A stretch of 48,260 nucleotides of DNA from Rhodoplanes serenus (GCA_945861855.1 CAMAWG010000012.1:1-48260), one strand, 5' to 3'; shown: positions 1 through 8,760, counted from the first letter of the stretch. The notes: generated by a model not told the origin, from the sequence alone. Translations and numbers: made by a program.

Positions 1-333
1 TCGGGCGACCAGTGGACGTTCCGGCTCTATGTGCTGCGCTTCGGCAGCGAGGTGTACCGGCTCATTTACGCCGCGAAGAACCGCACCGAGGCGGTGGACA
101 AGAGCTTCCGCGATTCGCTCGGCACCTTCCGGCGCATGACGGTGTCGGAGACGAACGGGGCGCAGCCGCTGAAGCTGAAGATGGCGATGGTGAAGCCCGG
201 CGACACGGTGGAGCGGCTGGCGCGGCGGATGGCGGTCGGCGACCGCGCGGTGGAGCGGTTCCGGGTGCTGAACGGATTGGGCGAGAAGGACCGGGTGAAG
301 CCGGGCGATCTGGTGAAGGTGGTGGTGGAGTAG
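1..333 (+). CDS. M48-family metalloprotease, C-terminal fragment (5' end outside window)
   Basis: The frame is open from the first base and ends at TAG 331-333, leaving about 110 residues of a longer protein. The visible part begins with a segment containing VLRFGSEVYRLIYAAK and ends with a LysM-like module (VKPGDTVERLARRMAVGDRAVERFRVLNGL, then VKPGDLVKVVVE split here only by a short loop). From memory, this tail resembles the C-terminus of Rhizobiales M48 Zn-proteases, which act in the cell envelope. The catalytic HExxH part would lie upstream and cannot be seen. The identification therefore rests on the tail alone. It could be another envelope protein with a LysM-like end. Confidence 0.6.
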   Translation, partial: SGDQWTFRLYVLRFGSEVYRLIYAAKNRTEAVDKSFRDSLGTFRRMTVSETNGAQPLKLKMAMVKPGDTVERLARRMAVGDRAVERFRVLNGLGEKDRVKPGDLVKVVVE

Positions 334-465
334 CACCGGACGGCGCATGCGCCGCGCGGAGCCCGAACCGCGATCGATGGAACAAACAGCCAGTTGCAAG
401 CGTTGGTCGCGGTTGGAGTGCATCCCGCGGCGTGCGGAGATACCGCAGCTCCCTAGGAACCGAAC

Positions 466-558
466 ATGGACCTCACCACGCTTCTCATCATCGTTCTTCT
501 CGTCGTGCTGCTCGGCGGCGGCGGCTGGTACGGCCGCGGGCGCTGGTACGGCCGCTAA
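466..558 (+). CDS. 30-residue single-pass membrane microprotein
   Basis: ATG 466 is preceded by an AGGAA ribosome site 8 bases upstream and the frame closes at TAA 556-558. The product begins MDLTTLLIIVLLVVLLGGGG and ends WYGRGRWYGR. That is one hydrophobic helix followed by a Gly/Trp/Tyr/Arg tail with the repeated unit WYGRGRWYGR. A strong hairpin with a short T run follows 24 bases later, so it looks like a complete mono-cistronic unit. Size and style recall the DUF3309-type microproteins common in Rhizobiales, but I cannot assign it firmly and the function is unknown. Confidence 0.6.
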   Translation: MDLTTLLIIVLLVVLLGGGGWYGRGRWYGR

Positions 559-582
559 TAAAGCGGCGAGGTGCGGCGGAAT

Positions 583-606
583 CCCCGGCTCAAGCCGCCG
601 GGGTTT
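583..606 (+). terminator. Rho-independent terminator after the membrane microprotein
   Basis: A perfect 7-bp stem CCCCGGC / GCCGGGG (583-589 and 597-603) with a 7-base loop is followed by TTT. It sits 24 bases after the stop of the 30-residue gene and just before the converging creA-like stop, so it separates the two transcripts. Confidence 0.65.
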
Positions 607-615
607 CTCCATGTC

Positions 616-1140
616 CTATCGTTCGACGAAATCGGCGCACTTCTGAACCTGGTCGCTATTGCCCCACGGCATGATCGGCACGGAGGACGTCGAGTTCTTC
701 GGCGAGCCTTCGATGATCCGGTCGGAATAGACCATGTAGACCAGGACGTTCCGCTTCACGTCGCAGCCGCGCACGATCTGCATCTTCTTGAAGAACAGCG
801 AGCGCCGCCGCTTGAACATGTCCTCGCCCTGCTCGAACTTCTCCTTGAAGCGCACCGGCCCGGTCTGGCGGCAGGCGAGCGAGATGTCGGACACCTCCTC
901 CGCCACGCCGATCCAGCCCTTGAAGCCGCCCTTCTCCGGCACGGTGAAATGGCAGGCGACGCCCTCCACGTCGGGATCGTCGAGGCCGTAGGTGGCGAGC
1001 TTGTCGTTGGGCGAGAGCCACTTGAACACGGTGGAGCGCTTGAAGATCAGGTCCGGCTCCTCCGCCGCCCGGGCCGGGGTGGCGGCGCCGATGAGCAGCG
1101 CGGCGACCAGCGCAAGCGGCGGCAGCAAACGATTAGGCAT
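616..1140 (-). CDS. creA: CreA family protein
   Basis: The 174-residue product starts MPNRLLPPLALVAALL and has a clear Sec signal peptide with likely cleavage at ARA-AE. The mature part shows the CreA pattern: DLIFKRSTVFKWLSPNDKL, DDPDVEGVACHFT, GGFKGWIGVAEEVSDISLAC, and a late GCDVKRNVLVYMVYSDR segment. CreA proteins are small periplasmic proteins of unknown biochemical function, named from the E. coli creABCD locus; no creBCD lies here. The start was set at ATG 1140 because the signal peptide begins there; the open frame extends further upstream without coding support. It lies 71 bases downstream of the RND pump in the same direction but is probably independent. Confidence 0.85.
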   Translation of the reverse strand: MPNRLLPPLALVAALLIGAATPARAAEEPDLIFKRSTVFKWLSPNDKLATYGLDDPDVEGVACHFTVPEKGGFKGWIGVAEEVSDISLACRQTGPVRFKEKFEQGEDMFKRRRSLFFKKMQIVRGCDVKRNVLVYMVYSDRIIEGSPKNSTSSVPIMPWGNSDQVQKCADFVER

Positions 1141-1211
1141 GGAAGGCTCCAGGGTGGAATCTGCGATAACGCGCCAGGGCGCGGGCGGTTCAATCGCCGC
1201 CGCAAGCCCGG

Positions 1212-4200
1212 CTATCGTGCCGCCGGCCGCGCGAACCGGGACGCCAGCGCGGCGGACCAGCGCAGCCGCCGCTCCTTCATCAGCTCGATCGCCATCAGCG
1301 CCGCCGGCGTGACGATCAGCGTCAGCACGGTGGCAAAGCCCAGGCCGAACACGATGGCCGTGGAAAGGCTGATCCACCACTGCGTCGCCGGCGCGCCGAC
1401 CGATATCTCGCGCGTCATGAATTCGATGTTGACGCCGAACGCGATCGGCAGCACGCCGAGAATGGCGGTCACGGCGGTAAGCACGACCGGGCGGGCGCGC
1501 TCGCGGCAGGTCTCGACGATGGCGTCGTAGGCCTCGTGGCCCTCGCGCCGCAGCCGGTCGTAGGTGTCGATCAGCACGATGTTGTTGTTGACGATGACGC
1601 CGGCGTTGGCGATCACGCCGATGCCGGTCATCACCACGCCGAACGGCTGGCCCATGATCATCAGCCCCAGCAGCACGCCGATGGTGGAGAGGATGACCGC
1701 GCTCAGAACGAGCGCGACCGAGGTCAGGCGGTTGAACTGCGCCAGCAGGATCGCAAAAATCAAAAAGATCGCGGTGCCGAAGGCCTTCAGCAGGAACGCC
1801 GAGGCCTTGTTGCGCTCCTCATCCTCGCCCTTGAGCCGCCAGGTCACGCCCGGGCCGAGATCGGCCTTGGCCAGCTCGGCGGCGATGTCCTCCTGCACCT
1901 TGGCGGTCTGCACGCCCTGCGCCACGTTGGCGGACACGGTCATCACGCGGCTGCCGGCGACGCGATTGATGTAGCCGACGCGCGGCGCCGGCAGCCGCTC
2001 GACGAAATTGCCGATCGGCACGGAGCCGGACGAAGTCTGCACGCGCAGCTCGTCGATCTGGTCGAGGCTGCGGCGGTCCTCGGGAAAGCGCACCAGGATG
2101 TCGACGGCCTTGTCGCTGTTGGCGGGCCTATATTCGGTCGCCTTGATGCCGTTGGTGACGAGCTGCAGCGCCATGCCGACGGTCGCGGCGCTGGCGCCGA
2201 ACTTGGCGGCCTCCGCCTTGTCGACGTGGACCTTCCAGTCGATGCCGGGCAGCGGCAGGCCGTCGTCCAGATCCTGGATGTCGGTGCGCTGGGCGAGGAT
2301 GGCGGCGACCTTCTTCGCCACCGCCGGCAGAACCTCCGGGTCGAGCGCGCCGAGTTGCACCTGGATCGGCTTGCCGGTCGGCGGCCCCGCCCGCGGCGCG
2401 GTGACCTCGATCATGATGCCGGGAATGTCGGCGGTCGCGACGCGGATACCGTCCATGATCTCGTGCGCGGGGGGCCGCGTGCGCCAGTCGGCGAATTCGA
2501 ACTGGATGACGCCGATAGTGTCTTCGCTGAGCTCGCTCGATCCGCGCGGCTGCTCGCCGACGCGGGTGTAGACGGTCTTCAGGCCCGCGGTCGCGAGCAC
2601 GCGCTTCTCGACATCGGCGAGGAAGCGGTTCTTTTCCTCCAGCGCCAGATTGCCGCGGCCGTGGACGATCACCTGGCCGTAGTCGGGCTCGACCGCGGGG
2701 AAGAATTCGACGCCGCGGCCGAACTTGCCGTAGCCGATCTGCACCGCCACCAAGAGCAGCGCCGCGACCGCGAGCGTCGCGCCGGGGCGGGCAAGCGCCA
2801 ACCGGACGGTCCGCATGTAGAGGCCGTCGTCGCGCGAACGCGAATCGTGCGAATTCGGGGCGGCCTTGCCGAGCAGTGCGCCGAGCGTCGGCGTGAAGAA
2901 CAGCGCGACCGCGAGCGAGGCCGACAAGGTCGCGATCAGGGTGATCGGCAGGTATTTCATGAACTCGCCGACCACGCCGGGCCAGAACAGCAGCGGCGAG
3001 AACGCCGCCACCCGCGTCGCGGTCGCGGCAATGACCGGGCCGGCCATGCGCTTGGCGGCGAGCGAATAGGCCTGCTTCGGCGGCATGCCCTCGGCAAGCC
3101 TGCGCTCGGCGAATTCCGAGACGATGATCGCGTCGTCGACCAGCATGCCGACCGCGAGAATGAGCGAGAACAGCACGACGATGTTGACGGTCAGCCCGGC
3201 CATCTGCAGCCCGAGCACGCCCGCGAGAAACGACGCCGGGATCGCAATGCCGATGAACACCGAGGCGCGGAAGCCCAGCGCGAACAGGATGATGACGGCG
3301 ACGAGGAGGACGCCGGTGATGACCGAGTTCTGCAGGTCCGACAGCATCTGCCGGATGACCTTCGACTTGTCCTGGGTGAAGGTCACCTGCACCGCGTCCG
3401 GCCAGGTCTTGCGCAGCGCCTCGACCGTCTTTTTGACGCCGTCCACGGTCTCGATGAGGTTCGCGCCGGTGCGCTTGGACACCTCGATGGTCATGGCCGG
3501 CGCGCCGTTGACGCGCGTGATCGAGGTGGCGTCCTTGAACGCCGGCTTGATCCGGATGACGTCGCCGACCGCCACCGAGGCGCCGCTGGAGGCAGCCAGG
3601 GGAATCTTGAGAATGTCCTGCGGCCGCTCGATCAGGCCGGGCACCTTGACGGCGAAGCGTCCGGTCGAGCCTTCGAGCGCGCCCGCGGCGATCAGGCTGT
3701 TGGAAATGTTGAAGCCGGTGATCAGCTGGTCGAGCGAGATGCCGTAGCTTTTCATCAGCATCGGCTCGACGATGATCTCGACCGCCTCGTCGCGCGCGCC
3801 GCGCAGCTCCGCCGCGAGCACGCCGGGCACCTGCTCGACGGCGTTCTTCATCCCGCGCGCGATCTGCAGCATGGACCGCTCGGGCACGTCGCCCGACAAC
3901 GCCACCACCAGCACGGGGTAGAGCGACAGGTTGACCTCCAGCACCTCCGGCTCGTCGACGTCCTTCGGCAGATCGCGCTTGGCCTGATCGACCTTGGCGC
4001 GCACGTCGGCCAGCGCCGACTTCGAATCGAAGCCCGCCTCGAACTCGAGCAGGACGTAGCCGCCGCCCTCGTAGGCGGTGGAGCGCATCTCCTTCACGTT
4101 GCCGACGGACTTGAGCTTGGTCTCGACCGGGCGCAGCAAGAGCCGTTCGGAATCCTCGGGGCTGATGCCGCGCTGGGTGAGCTGGACGTAGACGATCGGA

Positions 4201-4328
4201 ATGCGGACGTCGGGCTCGGCCTCCTTGGGGATCGTCACATAGGCGACGAATCCCGCCAGCAGCAGGAACAGCAGCGTGACGATCGTCAGGCGGGCATGAT
4301 CGATGGCGTAGTCGATGAACCGGGACAT
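1212..4328 (-). CDS. RND family efflux transporter permease subunit
   Basis: This 1038-residue inner-membrane protein has the size and two-fold layout of AcrB/MdtB-type pumps. It has an N-terminal helix (TIVTLLFLLLAGFVAYV), a porter domain, helices 2-6, a second large periplasmic loop from about residue 530, and helices 8-12. The proton-relay pair is present in TM4 (GMLVDDAIIVSEFAERR). In TM10 the segment reads GVIVNNNIVLIDTYDR, so the lysine of AcrB (K940) is asparagine, a variant seen in many RND pumps. It follows the adaptor gene by 18 bases and is the last gene of a tetR-adaptor-permease operon. No outer-membrane channel gene is present, so a TolC-like partner must be encoded elsewhere. 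Substrate unknown; drugs, flavonoids or solvents are plausible. Confidence 0.93.
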   Translation of the reverse strand: MSRFIDYAIDHARLTIVTLLFLLLAGFVAYVTIPKEAEPDVRIPIVYVQLTQRGISPEDSERLLLRPVETKLKSVGNVKEMRSTAYEGGGYVLLEFEAGFDSKSALADVRAKVDQAKRDLPKDVDEPEVLEVNLSLYPVLVVALSGDVPERSMLQIARGMKNAVEQVPGVLAAELRGARDEAVEIIVEPMLMKSYGISLDQLITGFNISNSLIAAGALEGSTGRFAVKVPGLIERPQDILKIPLAASSGASVAVGDVIRIKPAFKDATSITRVNGAPAMTIEVSKRTGANLIETVDGVKKTVEALRKTWPDAVQVTFTQDKSKVIRQMLSDLQNSVITGVLLVAVIILFALGFRASVFIGIAIPASFLAGVLGLQMAGLTVNIVVLFSLILAVGMLVDDAIIVSEFAERRLAEGMPPKQAYSLAAKRMAGPVIAATATRVAAFSPLLFWPGVVGEFMKYLPITLIATLSASLAVALFFTPTLGALLGKAAPNSHDSRSRDDGLYMRTVRLALARPGATLAVAALLLVAVQIGYGKFGRGVEFFPAVEPDYGQVIVHGRGNLALEEKNRFLADVEKRVLATAGLKTVYTRVGEQPRGSSELSEDTIGVIQFEFADWRTRPPAHEIMDGIRVATADIPGIMIEVTAPRAGPPTGKPIQVQLGALDPEVLPAVAKKVAAILAQRTDIQDLDDGLPLPGIDWKVHVDKAEAAKFGASAATVGMALQLVTNGIKATEYRPANSDKAVDILVRFPEDRRSLDQIDELRVQTSSGSVPIGNFVERLPAPRVGYINRVAGSRVMTVSANVAQGVQTAKVQEDIAAELAKADLGPGVTWRLKGEDEERNKASAFLLKAFGTAIFLIFAILLAQFNRLTSVALVLSAVILSTIGVLLGLMIMGQPFGVVMTGIGVIANAGVIVNNNIVLIDTYDRLRREGHEAYDAIVETCRERARPVVLTAVTAILGVLPIAFGVNIEFMTREISVGAPATQWWISLSTAIVFGLGFATVLTLIVTPAALMAIELMKERRLRWSAALASRFARPAAR

Positions 4329-4346
4329 GACTGCTCTCGCCCGCCG

Positions 4347-5438
4347 TCAGCGCCGCGCGGACTGTTCGATGGCGGAGACGACCTCGACGAGGGCGCCTTC
4401 ACGCACGAAGTCCTGGCCCTGCACGATGACGCGCGCACCGTCGGGCACGCCGCCGAGCCACATGAAGTTCTGATCGTCCTCGATCACCGTGACGGGGACG
4501 AAGCCGACCTTGCTCTGCGCATCGACCGTGCGGACGCCGAGATCGCCCCTGGACGAGAAGATGAGCGCAGAGCGCGGCATGCGCGCCGCCGGCATGGAAA
4601 CGAGAGGAACGGTGACCTCCGCAGTGATGCCATCCGGGATGGCGCTGTCGGCGTTCGGCAGTTCGACCTCGACGCGATAGGTGCGTGTGGCCTGCACCGC
4701 CGACTTGGAGACGTAGCGGATGCGGCCCTGCCTGGTCTGGCCGGACACCAGCCGGACGTCGGCCATGTCGCCGACCCTGACGCTGGCGACCATGCGCTCG
4801 GACACTTCCACCACCGCGAGCATCGGGTCGAGCCCGACCATCTGCGCGATCTCCTTGCCGGCGAAGGCGAAGGCCGACGTGCCGACCTCGGAAATCTCGG
4901 TGATGACGCCGTCCCAGGGCGCGGTGATGATGCCGCGGTCGCGCTCCGCCTCGGCGGTCGCGAGCGCCGCCTCGGCGGTCTTGTGCTGCGCTTCGAGGTA
5001 GTTGAACTCGAGCCGCGGAATGGCGTTGGACGCAACAAGCCGGCGCTTGGCCTCGAGCTCGATTGTCTTCTGCTCCAGCATGGCCTGCGCCTGCGAAACC
5101 TGCGCAACCCGCGCCTCGTCCGACAGGATGGCGATGACGTCGCCCTTCTTCACATGCGAGCCGCGGCGCACGCGAAGCTCCTGCAGCAGGCCATTGGTGC
5201 GAGCGAAGGTGATGACCTTGCGGTCCGCTTCGGTGCGCCCGGACAGGAGAAGCTTGCGGCTGTGCGAGACGACCTTCGCCTCCGCCACGGCGACGCGGAA
5301 CGGCTTCTGCGCCTCGGCCTCGCCCGGCCGCAAGGCCGCGCGGCTCTCCGTGGATTCATGCGGCAGCAGATGGCCGGACAAGATCCAGAGGGCCGCCGCT
5401 GCGACCAGGCCGACGGCGGTGATGCGGGCTGCTTTCAC
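4347..5438 (-). CDS. RND efflux periplasmic adaptor subunit (HlyD/AcrA type)
   Basis: The GTG start at 5438 overlaps the tetR stop by four bases (GTGA) and has GAGGGG just upstream, giving 363 residues. The N-terminus carries an uncleaved anchor or signal helix (ITAVGLVAAAALWILSG). A barrel-sandwich/lipoyl half-motif follows (LQELRVRRGSHVKKGDVIAIL), then a coiled-coil hairpin of about 80 residues (AQVSQAQAMLEQKTIELEAK...), the second lipoyl half (RGIITAPWDGVITEISEVGT), and beta-barrel and membrane-proximal domains. It bridges the RND permease to an outer-membrane duct. The longer open frame upstream to 5669 merely overlaps tetR in another frame and was rejected. Confidence 0.92.
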   Translation of the reverse strand: MKAARITAVGLVAAAALWILSGHLLPHESTESRAALRPGEAEAQKPFRVAVAEAKVVSHSRKLLLSGRTEADRKVITFARTNGLLQELRVRRGSHVKKGDVIAILSDEARVAQVSQAQAMLEQKTIELEAKRRLVASNAIPRLEFNYLEAQHKTAEAALATAEAERDRGIITAPWDGVITEISEVGTSAFAFAGKEIAQMVGLDPMLAVVEVSERMVASVRVGDMADVRLVSGQTRQGRIRYVSKSAVQATRTYRVEVELPNADSAIPDGITAEVTVPLVSMPAARMPRSALIFSSRGDLGVRTVDAQSKVGFVPVTVIEDDQNFMWLGGVPDGARVIVQGQDFVREGALVEVVSAIEQSARR

Positions 5439-6064
5439 GATGATTTCCCCTCGCCCATGCCGATGCCGGGCGTGCGGCCACGCAACATGTGGCGCGTGAT
5501 ATCCATGAAGACCGGAACCATGGCCTCGGCGTTGAAACCGGGCTCGAGCGCGCGCCGCCACCAGACGCCGTCGGCGATGATCATCAGCATGGTGACCGCG
5601 GCATCGAGGTCGACGTCGCGCGCGATATCGCCACGCTCGATGCCGGCCTTGAACAGATCGGTGAGCCACTTGCGAACATCGGCGTCAAAGGCCGCCGAGA
5701 TGCGTGCGATCTCCGGGTTTCGCCGCGCCTCGGACATGACCTCCGTGAACAGCTTCACCTGCTCGTCGGAGCGCACGGCGAAGTGGTGATGCGCCATGCC
5801 TTCGAGCACGGCAAAAAGGCCGCGGGACAGATCGGCGCGCGCGAAATCCTGCCCCACCTCGGCGCGGTCGCGCTCGGCGATGCCGGCGATGATCGCCTCC
5901 TTGGAGGGAAAGTAGCGATAGAGGTTGCCGGCGCTCATGCCGGCTTCGGCGCAGATTTCCTGCATCGACGTCTGATGAAACCCGGAGCGCACGAAGCAGC
6001 GCTGCGCGGCCGCGAGGATTTCGGCCCGGCGATCGGACTGCCGCTGGACGTTGACCCGGCTCAT
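5435..6064 (-). CDS. TetR/AcrR family transcriptional regulator of the RND operon
   Basis: A 209-residue repressor-type protein. Residues about 12-60 form the helix-turn-helix, seen as ILAAAQRCFVRSGFHQTSMQ, ICAEAGMSAGNLYRYFPSKE and AIIAGI. The remaining 150 residues are the variable ligand-binding and dimerisation domain. It is the first gene of the operon and is translationally coupled to the adaptor by a four-base overlap. A perfect 16-bp palindrome lies 27 bases upstream of its start, which suggests that it represses its own transcript and hence the pump until a ligand binds. The inducer cannot be read from sequence. Confidence 0.92.
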   Translation of the reverse strand: MSRVNVQRQSDRRAEILAAAQRCFVRSGFHQTSMQEICAEAGMSAGNLYRYFPSKEAIIAGIAERDRAEVGQDFARADLSRGLFAVLEGMAHHHFAVRSDEQVKLFTEVMSEARRNPEIARISAAFDADVRKWLTDLFKAGIERGDIARDVDLDAAVTMLMIIADGVWWRRALEPGFNAEAMVPVFMDITRHMLRGRTPGIGMGEGKSS

Positions 6065-6090
6065 GTTATTGCCGCACCGCAGCGAATAGA

Positions 6091-6106
6091 GAATGAACGT
6101 TCATTC
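6091..6106. promoter_or_regulatory. Palindromic TetR-type operator upstream of tetR-RND operon
   Basis: GAATGAACGTTCATTC is a perfect 16-bp inverted repeat centred 35 bases before the tetR start. It is flanked by a second pair, GCGAAT (6082-6087) and ATTCGC (6103-6108), which nests asymmetrically around it. Size, symmetry and placement fit a TetR dimer operator overlapping the operon promoter. The binding is an inference from position and symmetry. Confidence 0.65.
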
Positions 6107-6235
6107 GCTCGAATTACGCGGTCTGCCAGGTACTGTCAAGGCGCCGATCCAGAACGAGAAAACGGCGGAATCGGCGTCCCTGCGCGGCTTAAACGACATA
6201 GCTACGGCTCCCGCCGGGCGCGGCCGTGCAGCGGG

Positions 6236-7213
6236 TCACTCCGGCTTGATTCCGGCCGCGGCGACCACTTTGCCCCACTTCGCGTAGTCGTCGGCGATAA
6301 CCTTCGCATAAGCCGCCGGAGTCGTGCCGACCACATCGACGCCGATCGCGGTCATGCGCTGGCGAAAGCCGGGCGTGGCGACGATCTTGCCGATCTCGCG
6401 GTTGAGCGTCGCGACAATGTCCGGCGGGGTGCCGGCCGGCGCCACCAGCCCCACCCCCGAGCCCACCTCGAAACCGGGAAAGGCCGCCTCGGCCAGGGTC
6501 GGAACGTCCGGCAGCGGGGCGATGCGCTTGCGGCCGGCCATGGCGATGGCGCGCAGCTTGCCTTCCTGGATGAGCGGCAGCAGCGAATTGATCGCGCCGA
6601 TGAACATGTCGATGCGTCCAGCCAGCAGGTCCGGGATGACCATGGTGGCGCCGCGAAACGGCACATGGATCAGATCGACCCCCGCATGCATCTTGAACAG
6701 CTCGCCGCCCAGATGCTGCGGCGTGCCGACACCGACCGAGCCGAAGGTCAACTTGTTCGGCGAATTTTTTGCCAGCTCGATGAATTCCTTCACCGTCCGC
6801 ACCGGCAGGCTCGCCGGTACGACCATGACGAAGGGCACGTCGACGACCAGATTGATCGGCGCGAAATCGGTGACCGGATGATAGAGCGGATTGCGCGACA
6901 GATGCGGGCCCATGGTGAACGAGGCCGGCGCGATCAGCATGACGTGACCGTCCGGCGGCGACTTCGCCACATAGGAATAAGCGATGACGCCGCCGCCGCC
7001 GGGCTTGTTCTCGGCCACGGCCGTCTGCTTGAGGTTGTCCTGCAATCCGGTCGCGATCTCGCGCGCCACCACGTCGTTGGAGCCGCCCGGGGTGAAGGGC
7101 ACGATCAGGCGGATGATCTTGTTCGGAAAGCCTTGGCTCGGGGAGACTTGCGCGTTCGCGGCCGGGATAAAGGCCACTGCGGCGACAATGCACGCAGCCA
7201 GCAGTCGGGTCAT
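6236..7213 (-). CDS. Bug/TctC family tripartite tricarboxylate transporter substrate-binding protein
   Basis: 325 residues with a Sec signal peptide (MTRLLAACIVAAVAFIPAANA) and the Bug fold signatures: IIRLIVPFTPGGSNDVVAR, AENKPGGGGVIAY, SPPDGHVML, GVGTPQHLGGELF, HVPFRGATMVIPDLLAGRIDM, and LPDVPTLAEAAFPGFE. Bug proteins are periplasmic receptors that capture carboxylates such as citrate, dicarboxylates, nicotinate or aromatic acids for TctAB permeases. No tctA/tctB genes are adjacent. It belongs to the classical subgroup with PDG-type motif, together with the receptors at 12260 and 34195. It is arranged head-to-head with the next Bug gene (7399) across a 185-base divergent promoter region. 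Confidence 0.93.
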   Translation of the reverse strand: MTRLLAACIVAAVAFIPAANAQVSPSQGFPNKIIRLIVPFTPGGSNDVVAREIATGLQDNLKQTAVAENKPGGGGVIAYSYVAKSPPDGHVMLIAPASFTMGPHLSRNPLYHPVTDFAPINLVVDVPFVMVVPASLPVRTVKEFIELAKNSPNKLTFGSVGVGTPQHLGGELFKMHAGVDLIHVPFRGATMVIPDLLAGRIDMFIGAINSLLPLIQEGKLRAIAMAGRKRIAPLPDVPTLAEAAFPGFEVGSGVGLVAPAGTPPDIVATLNREIGKIVATPGFRQRMTAIGVDVVGTTPAAYAKVIADDYAKWGKVVAAAGIKPE

Positions 7214-7398
7214 GGTTCGCTCCCATCGCCGCGCGAAGGCCAGATCGCCCTGTGCGCGGTCACATTTTTCTGACGCTCAGCTTGCCCCAGAGCCGGGCCC
7301 GCCGCCAGGGTGGCCGGTCTGCAACCCCGCATGACGGCGGAAATCCGGTTGCTATAATCTCCCCGCGGGCACGCCCGTGCCGGACCGGGGGACGTTTC

Positions 7399-8373
7399 AT
7401 GCGCCACGCATTTTTCGCCAGCCGCGCGCTCATCTGCGGTCTCGCGCTCGCCGCGGCAACAGGCCCATCCATCGCCCAGCCGGCGCCGGCGCAAAGCTGG
7501 CCGCAGCGCACGGTCCGCATGATCACGCCGCTCGGGCCGGGTAGCGGTATGGACGTGGCGGCCCGTGTGTTCGCGGAGCGGCTCTCGCAGCGCTGGGGCC
7601 AGCCGGTGGTGGTGGAGAACCGGCAGGGCGCGGACGGCATCCTGGCGGTGCAGTCGTTTCTCACCGACCGCGACAACCATTCGCTGATCTTCGGCTTCGG
7701 GGGCTTGCTTTCGATCAACCCGCTGATCCACGGCGACAAGCTGCCCTACGACGTACGCGACGTGGTGCCGGTGGCGAGCGCGATCGACTCGACGCTCGCG
7801 CTCGTTGCATCCGAGACGCTGAAGGTGGATTCGCTGCAAGGCTTTGTGGCGCTCGCGCGCGAGAAGCCGGGCCAGTTGAACTGGGCGGCGACCACCGGCC
7901 TGCCGCTTTACGTCGTCGCGGCGCTGCAGAAGGTGGCCGGCATCGACATCACGCAGATTGCCTACCGCGACTTCGGCCCGGCGTTCCAGGACTTCGCCAC
8001 CGGCCGGGTGCAGCTTCTCGCCACCGGCATCACGCTCCTGCTGCCGCAGGTGGCGAACGGGCGCGGCAAGTTCATGCTGGTCACCAACTCCGCGCGCTCG
8101 CCGCTCGCGCCCGGCGTGCCGACCTCCAAGGAGGCCGGCTTCCCCGAGCTCACCTTCGACGGCACCAACGGACTCTATGGCTGGCGCGACATGCCGGAGA
8201 GCCTGAAGGCGCGCATCGCCGTGGACGTGCGCGCCATCGCCACCGACCCGGCGGTGGCGGAGCGATTGAAGCCCACCGGCGCGACAATGCGGCCCGGCAC
8301 CGCCGCCGAATTCGCCGCGGCCATCGAGGAGCAGCGCGTCAAGGTCGCCGCCGTTGCCGCCAAGGCGAAATAG
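7399..8373 (+). CDS. Bug/TctC family substrate-binding protein (divergent subgroup)
   Basis: 324 residues from ATG 7399, chosen because it starts a signal peptide (MRHAFFASRALICGLALAAATG, cleavage near IAQ-PA); the open frame upstream has no coding features. Bug motifs are TVRMITPLGPGSGMDVAARV, GQPVVVENRQGADGILAV, IAYRDFGPAFQDFATGRVQL and APGVTSKEAGFPEL-like text (PGVPTSKEAGFPEL). The usual PDGYTLL is replaced by DRDNHSLIFG, a feature shared with the receptors at 11210 and 43124. A cupin follows 24 bases downstream and may be co-transcribed. Ligand unknown; no permease partner nearby. Confidence 0.92.
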   Translation: MRHAFFASRALICGLALAAATGPSIAQPAPAQSWPQRTVRMITPLGPGSGMDVAARVFAERLSQRWGQPVVVENRQGADGILAVQSFLTDRDNHSLIFGFGGLLSINPLIHGDKLPYDVRDVVPVASAIDSTLALVASETLKVDSLQGFVALAREKPGQLNWAATTGLPLYVVAALQKVAGIDITQIAYRDFGPAFQDFATGRVQLLATGITLLLPQVANGRGKFMLVTNSARSPLAPGVPTSKEAGFPELTFDGTNGLYGWRDMPESLKARIAVDVRAIATDPAVAERLKPTGATMRPGTAAEFAAAIEEQRVKVAAVAAKAK

Positions 8374-8397
8374 TCCGAAGCATCGGGGAGCATCGAG

Positions 8398-8757
8398 ATG
8401 CCCGTCGTCCATCACGCCAAGGTCGCGAGCGAGACATTCAAGGGCGGCGCGAACTATCAGACCCTGGTCGGCGGCGATCAGGGTGGAGCGCCGGTGTGCA
8501 TCGGCATCCAGACCTCGCCGCCCGGCTACAAGACCGCGGTGCATTCGCACCCCTACATGGAAACCATCACCGTGCTGGAGGGACAGGGCGAGGCCTGGAT
8601 GGAGGACAGCGCCGATCTCATCGCGCTTGCGCCCGGCGTCACGCTCGTGCTTCTGCCGAATGTCCGGCACTGGTTCCGGACCCTGGGCGATCGGCCGCTG
8701 AAGACCTACGGGGTGCACGCTTCGCCGCAGCGGACGGTCTACGTTCAGGACCAATGA
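8398..8757 (+). CDS. Small single-domain cupin protein
   Basis: 119 residues forming one conserved beta-barrel. Cupin motif 1 is seen as HSHPYMETITVLEGQGEAW, where His-His-Glu can bind a metal. Motif 2 is around LAPGVTLVLLPNVRHWFRTLGD. It lies 24 bases after the Bug receptor in the same orientation and probably shares its mRNA. Small cupins in such contexts can be isomerases, dioxygenase-like enzymes or sugar/organic acid binders; the specific reaction cannot be deduced. It converges on the transglycosylase gene with only three bases between stops. Confidence 0.85.
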   Translation: MPVVHHAKVASETFKGGANYQTLVGGDQGGAPVCIGIQTSPPGYKTAVHSHPYMETITVLEGQGEAWMEDSADLIALAPGVTLVLLPNVRHWFRTLGDRPLKTYGVHASPQRTVYVQDQ

Positions 8758-8760
8758 AAA

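Noticed and set aside
1536-5789. A 1417-codon open frame on the plus strand
   Set aside because: It is antisense to the RND permease and adaptor and has the His/Asp/Arg/Gly-rich composition of a mirror frame in GC-rich DNA, with no domain motifs.
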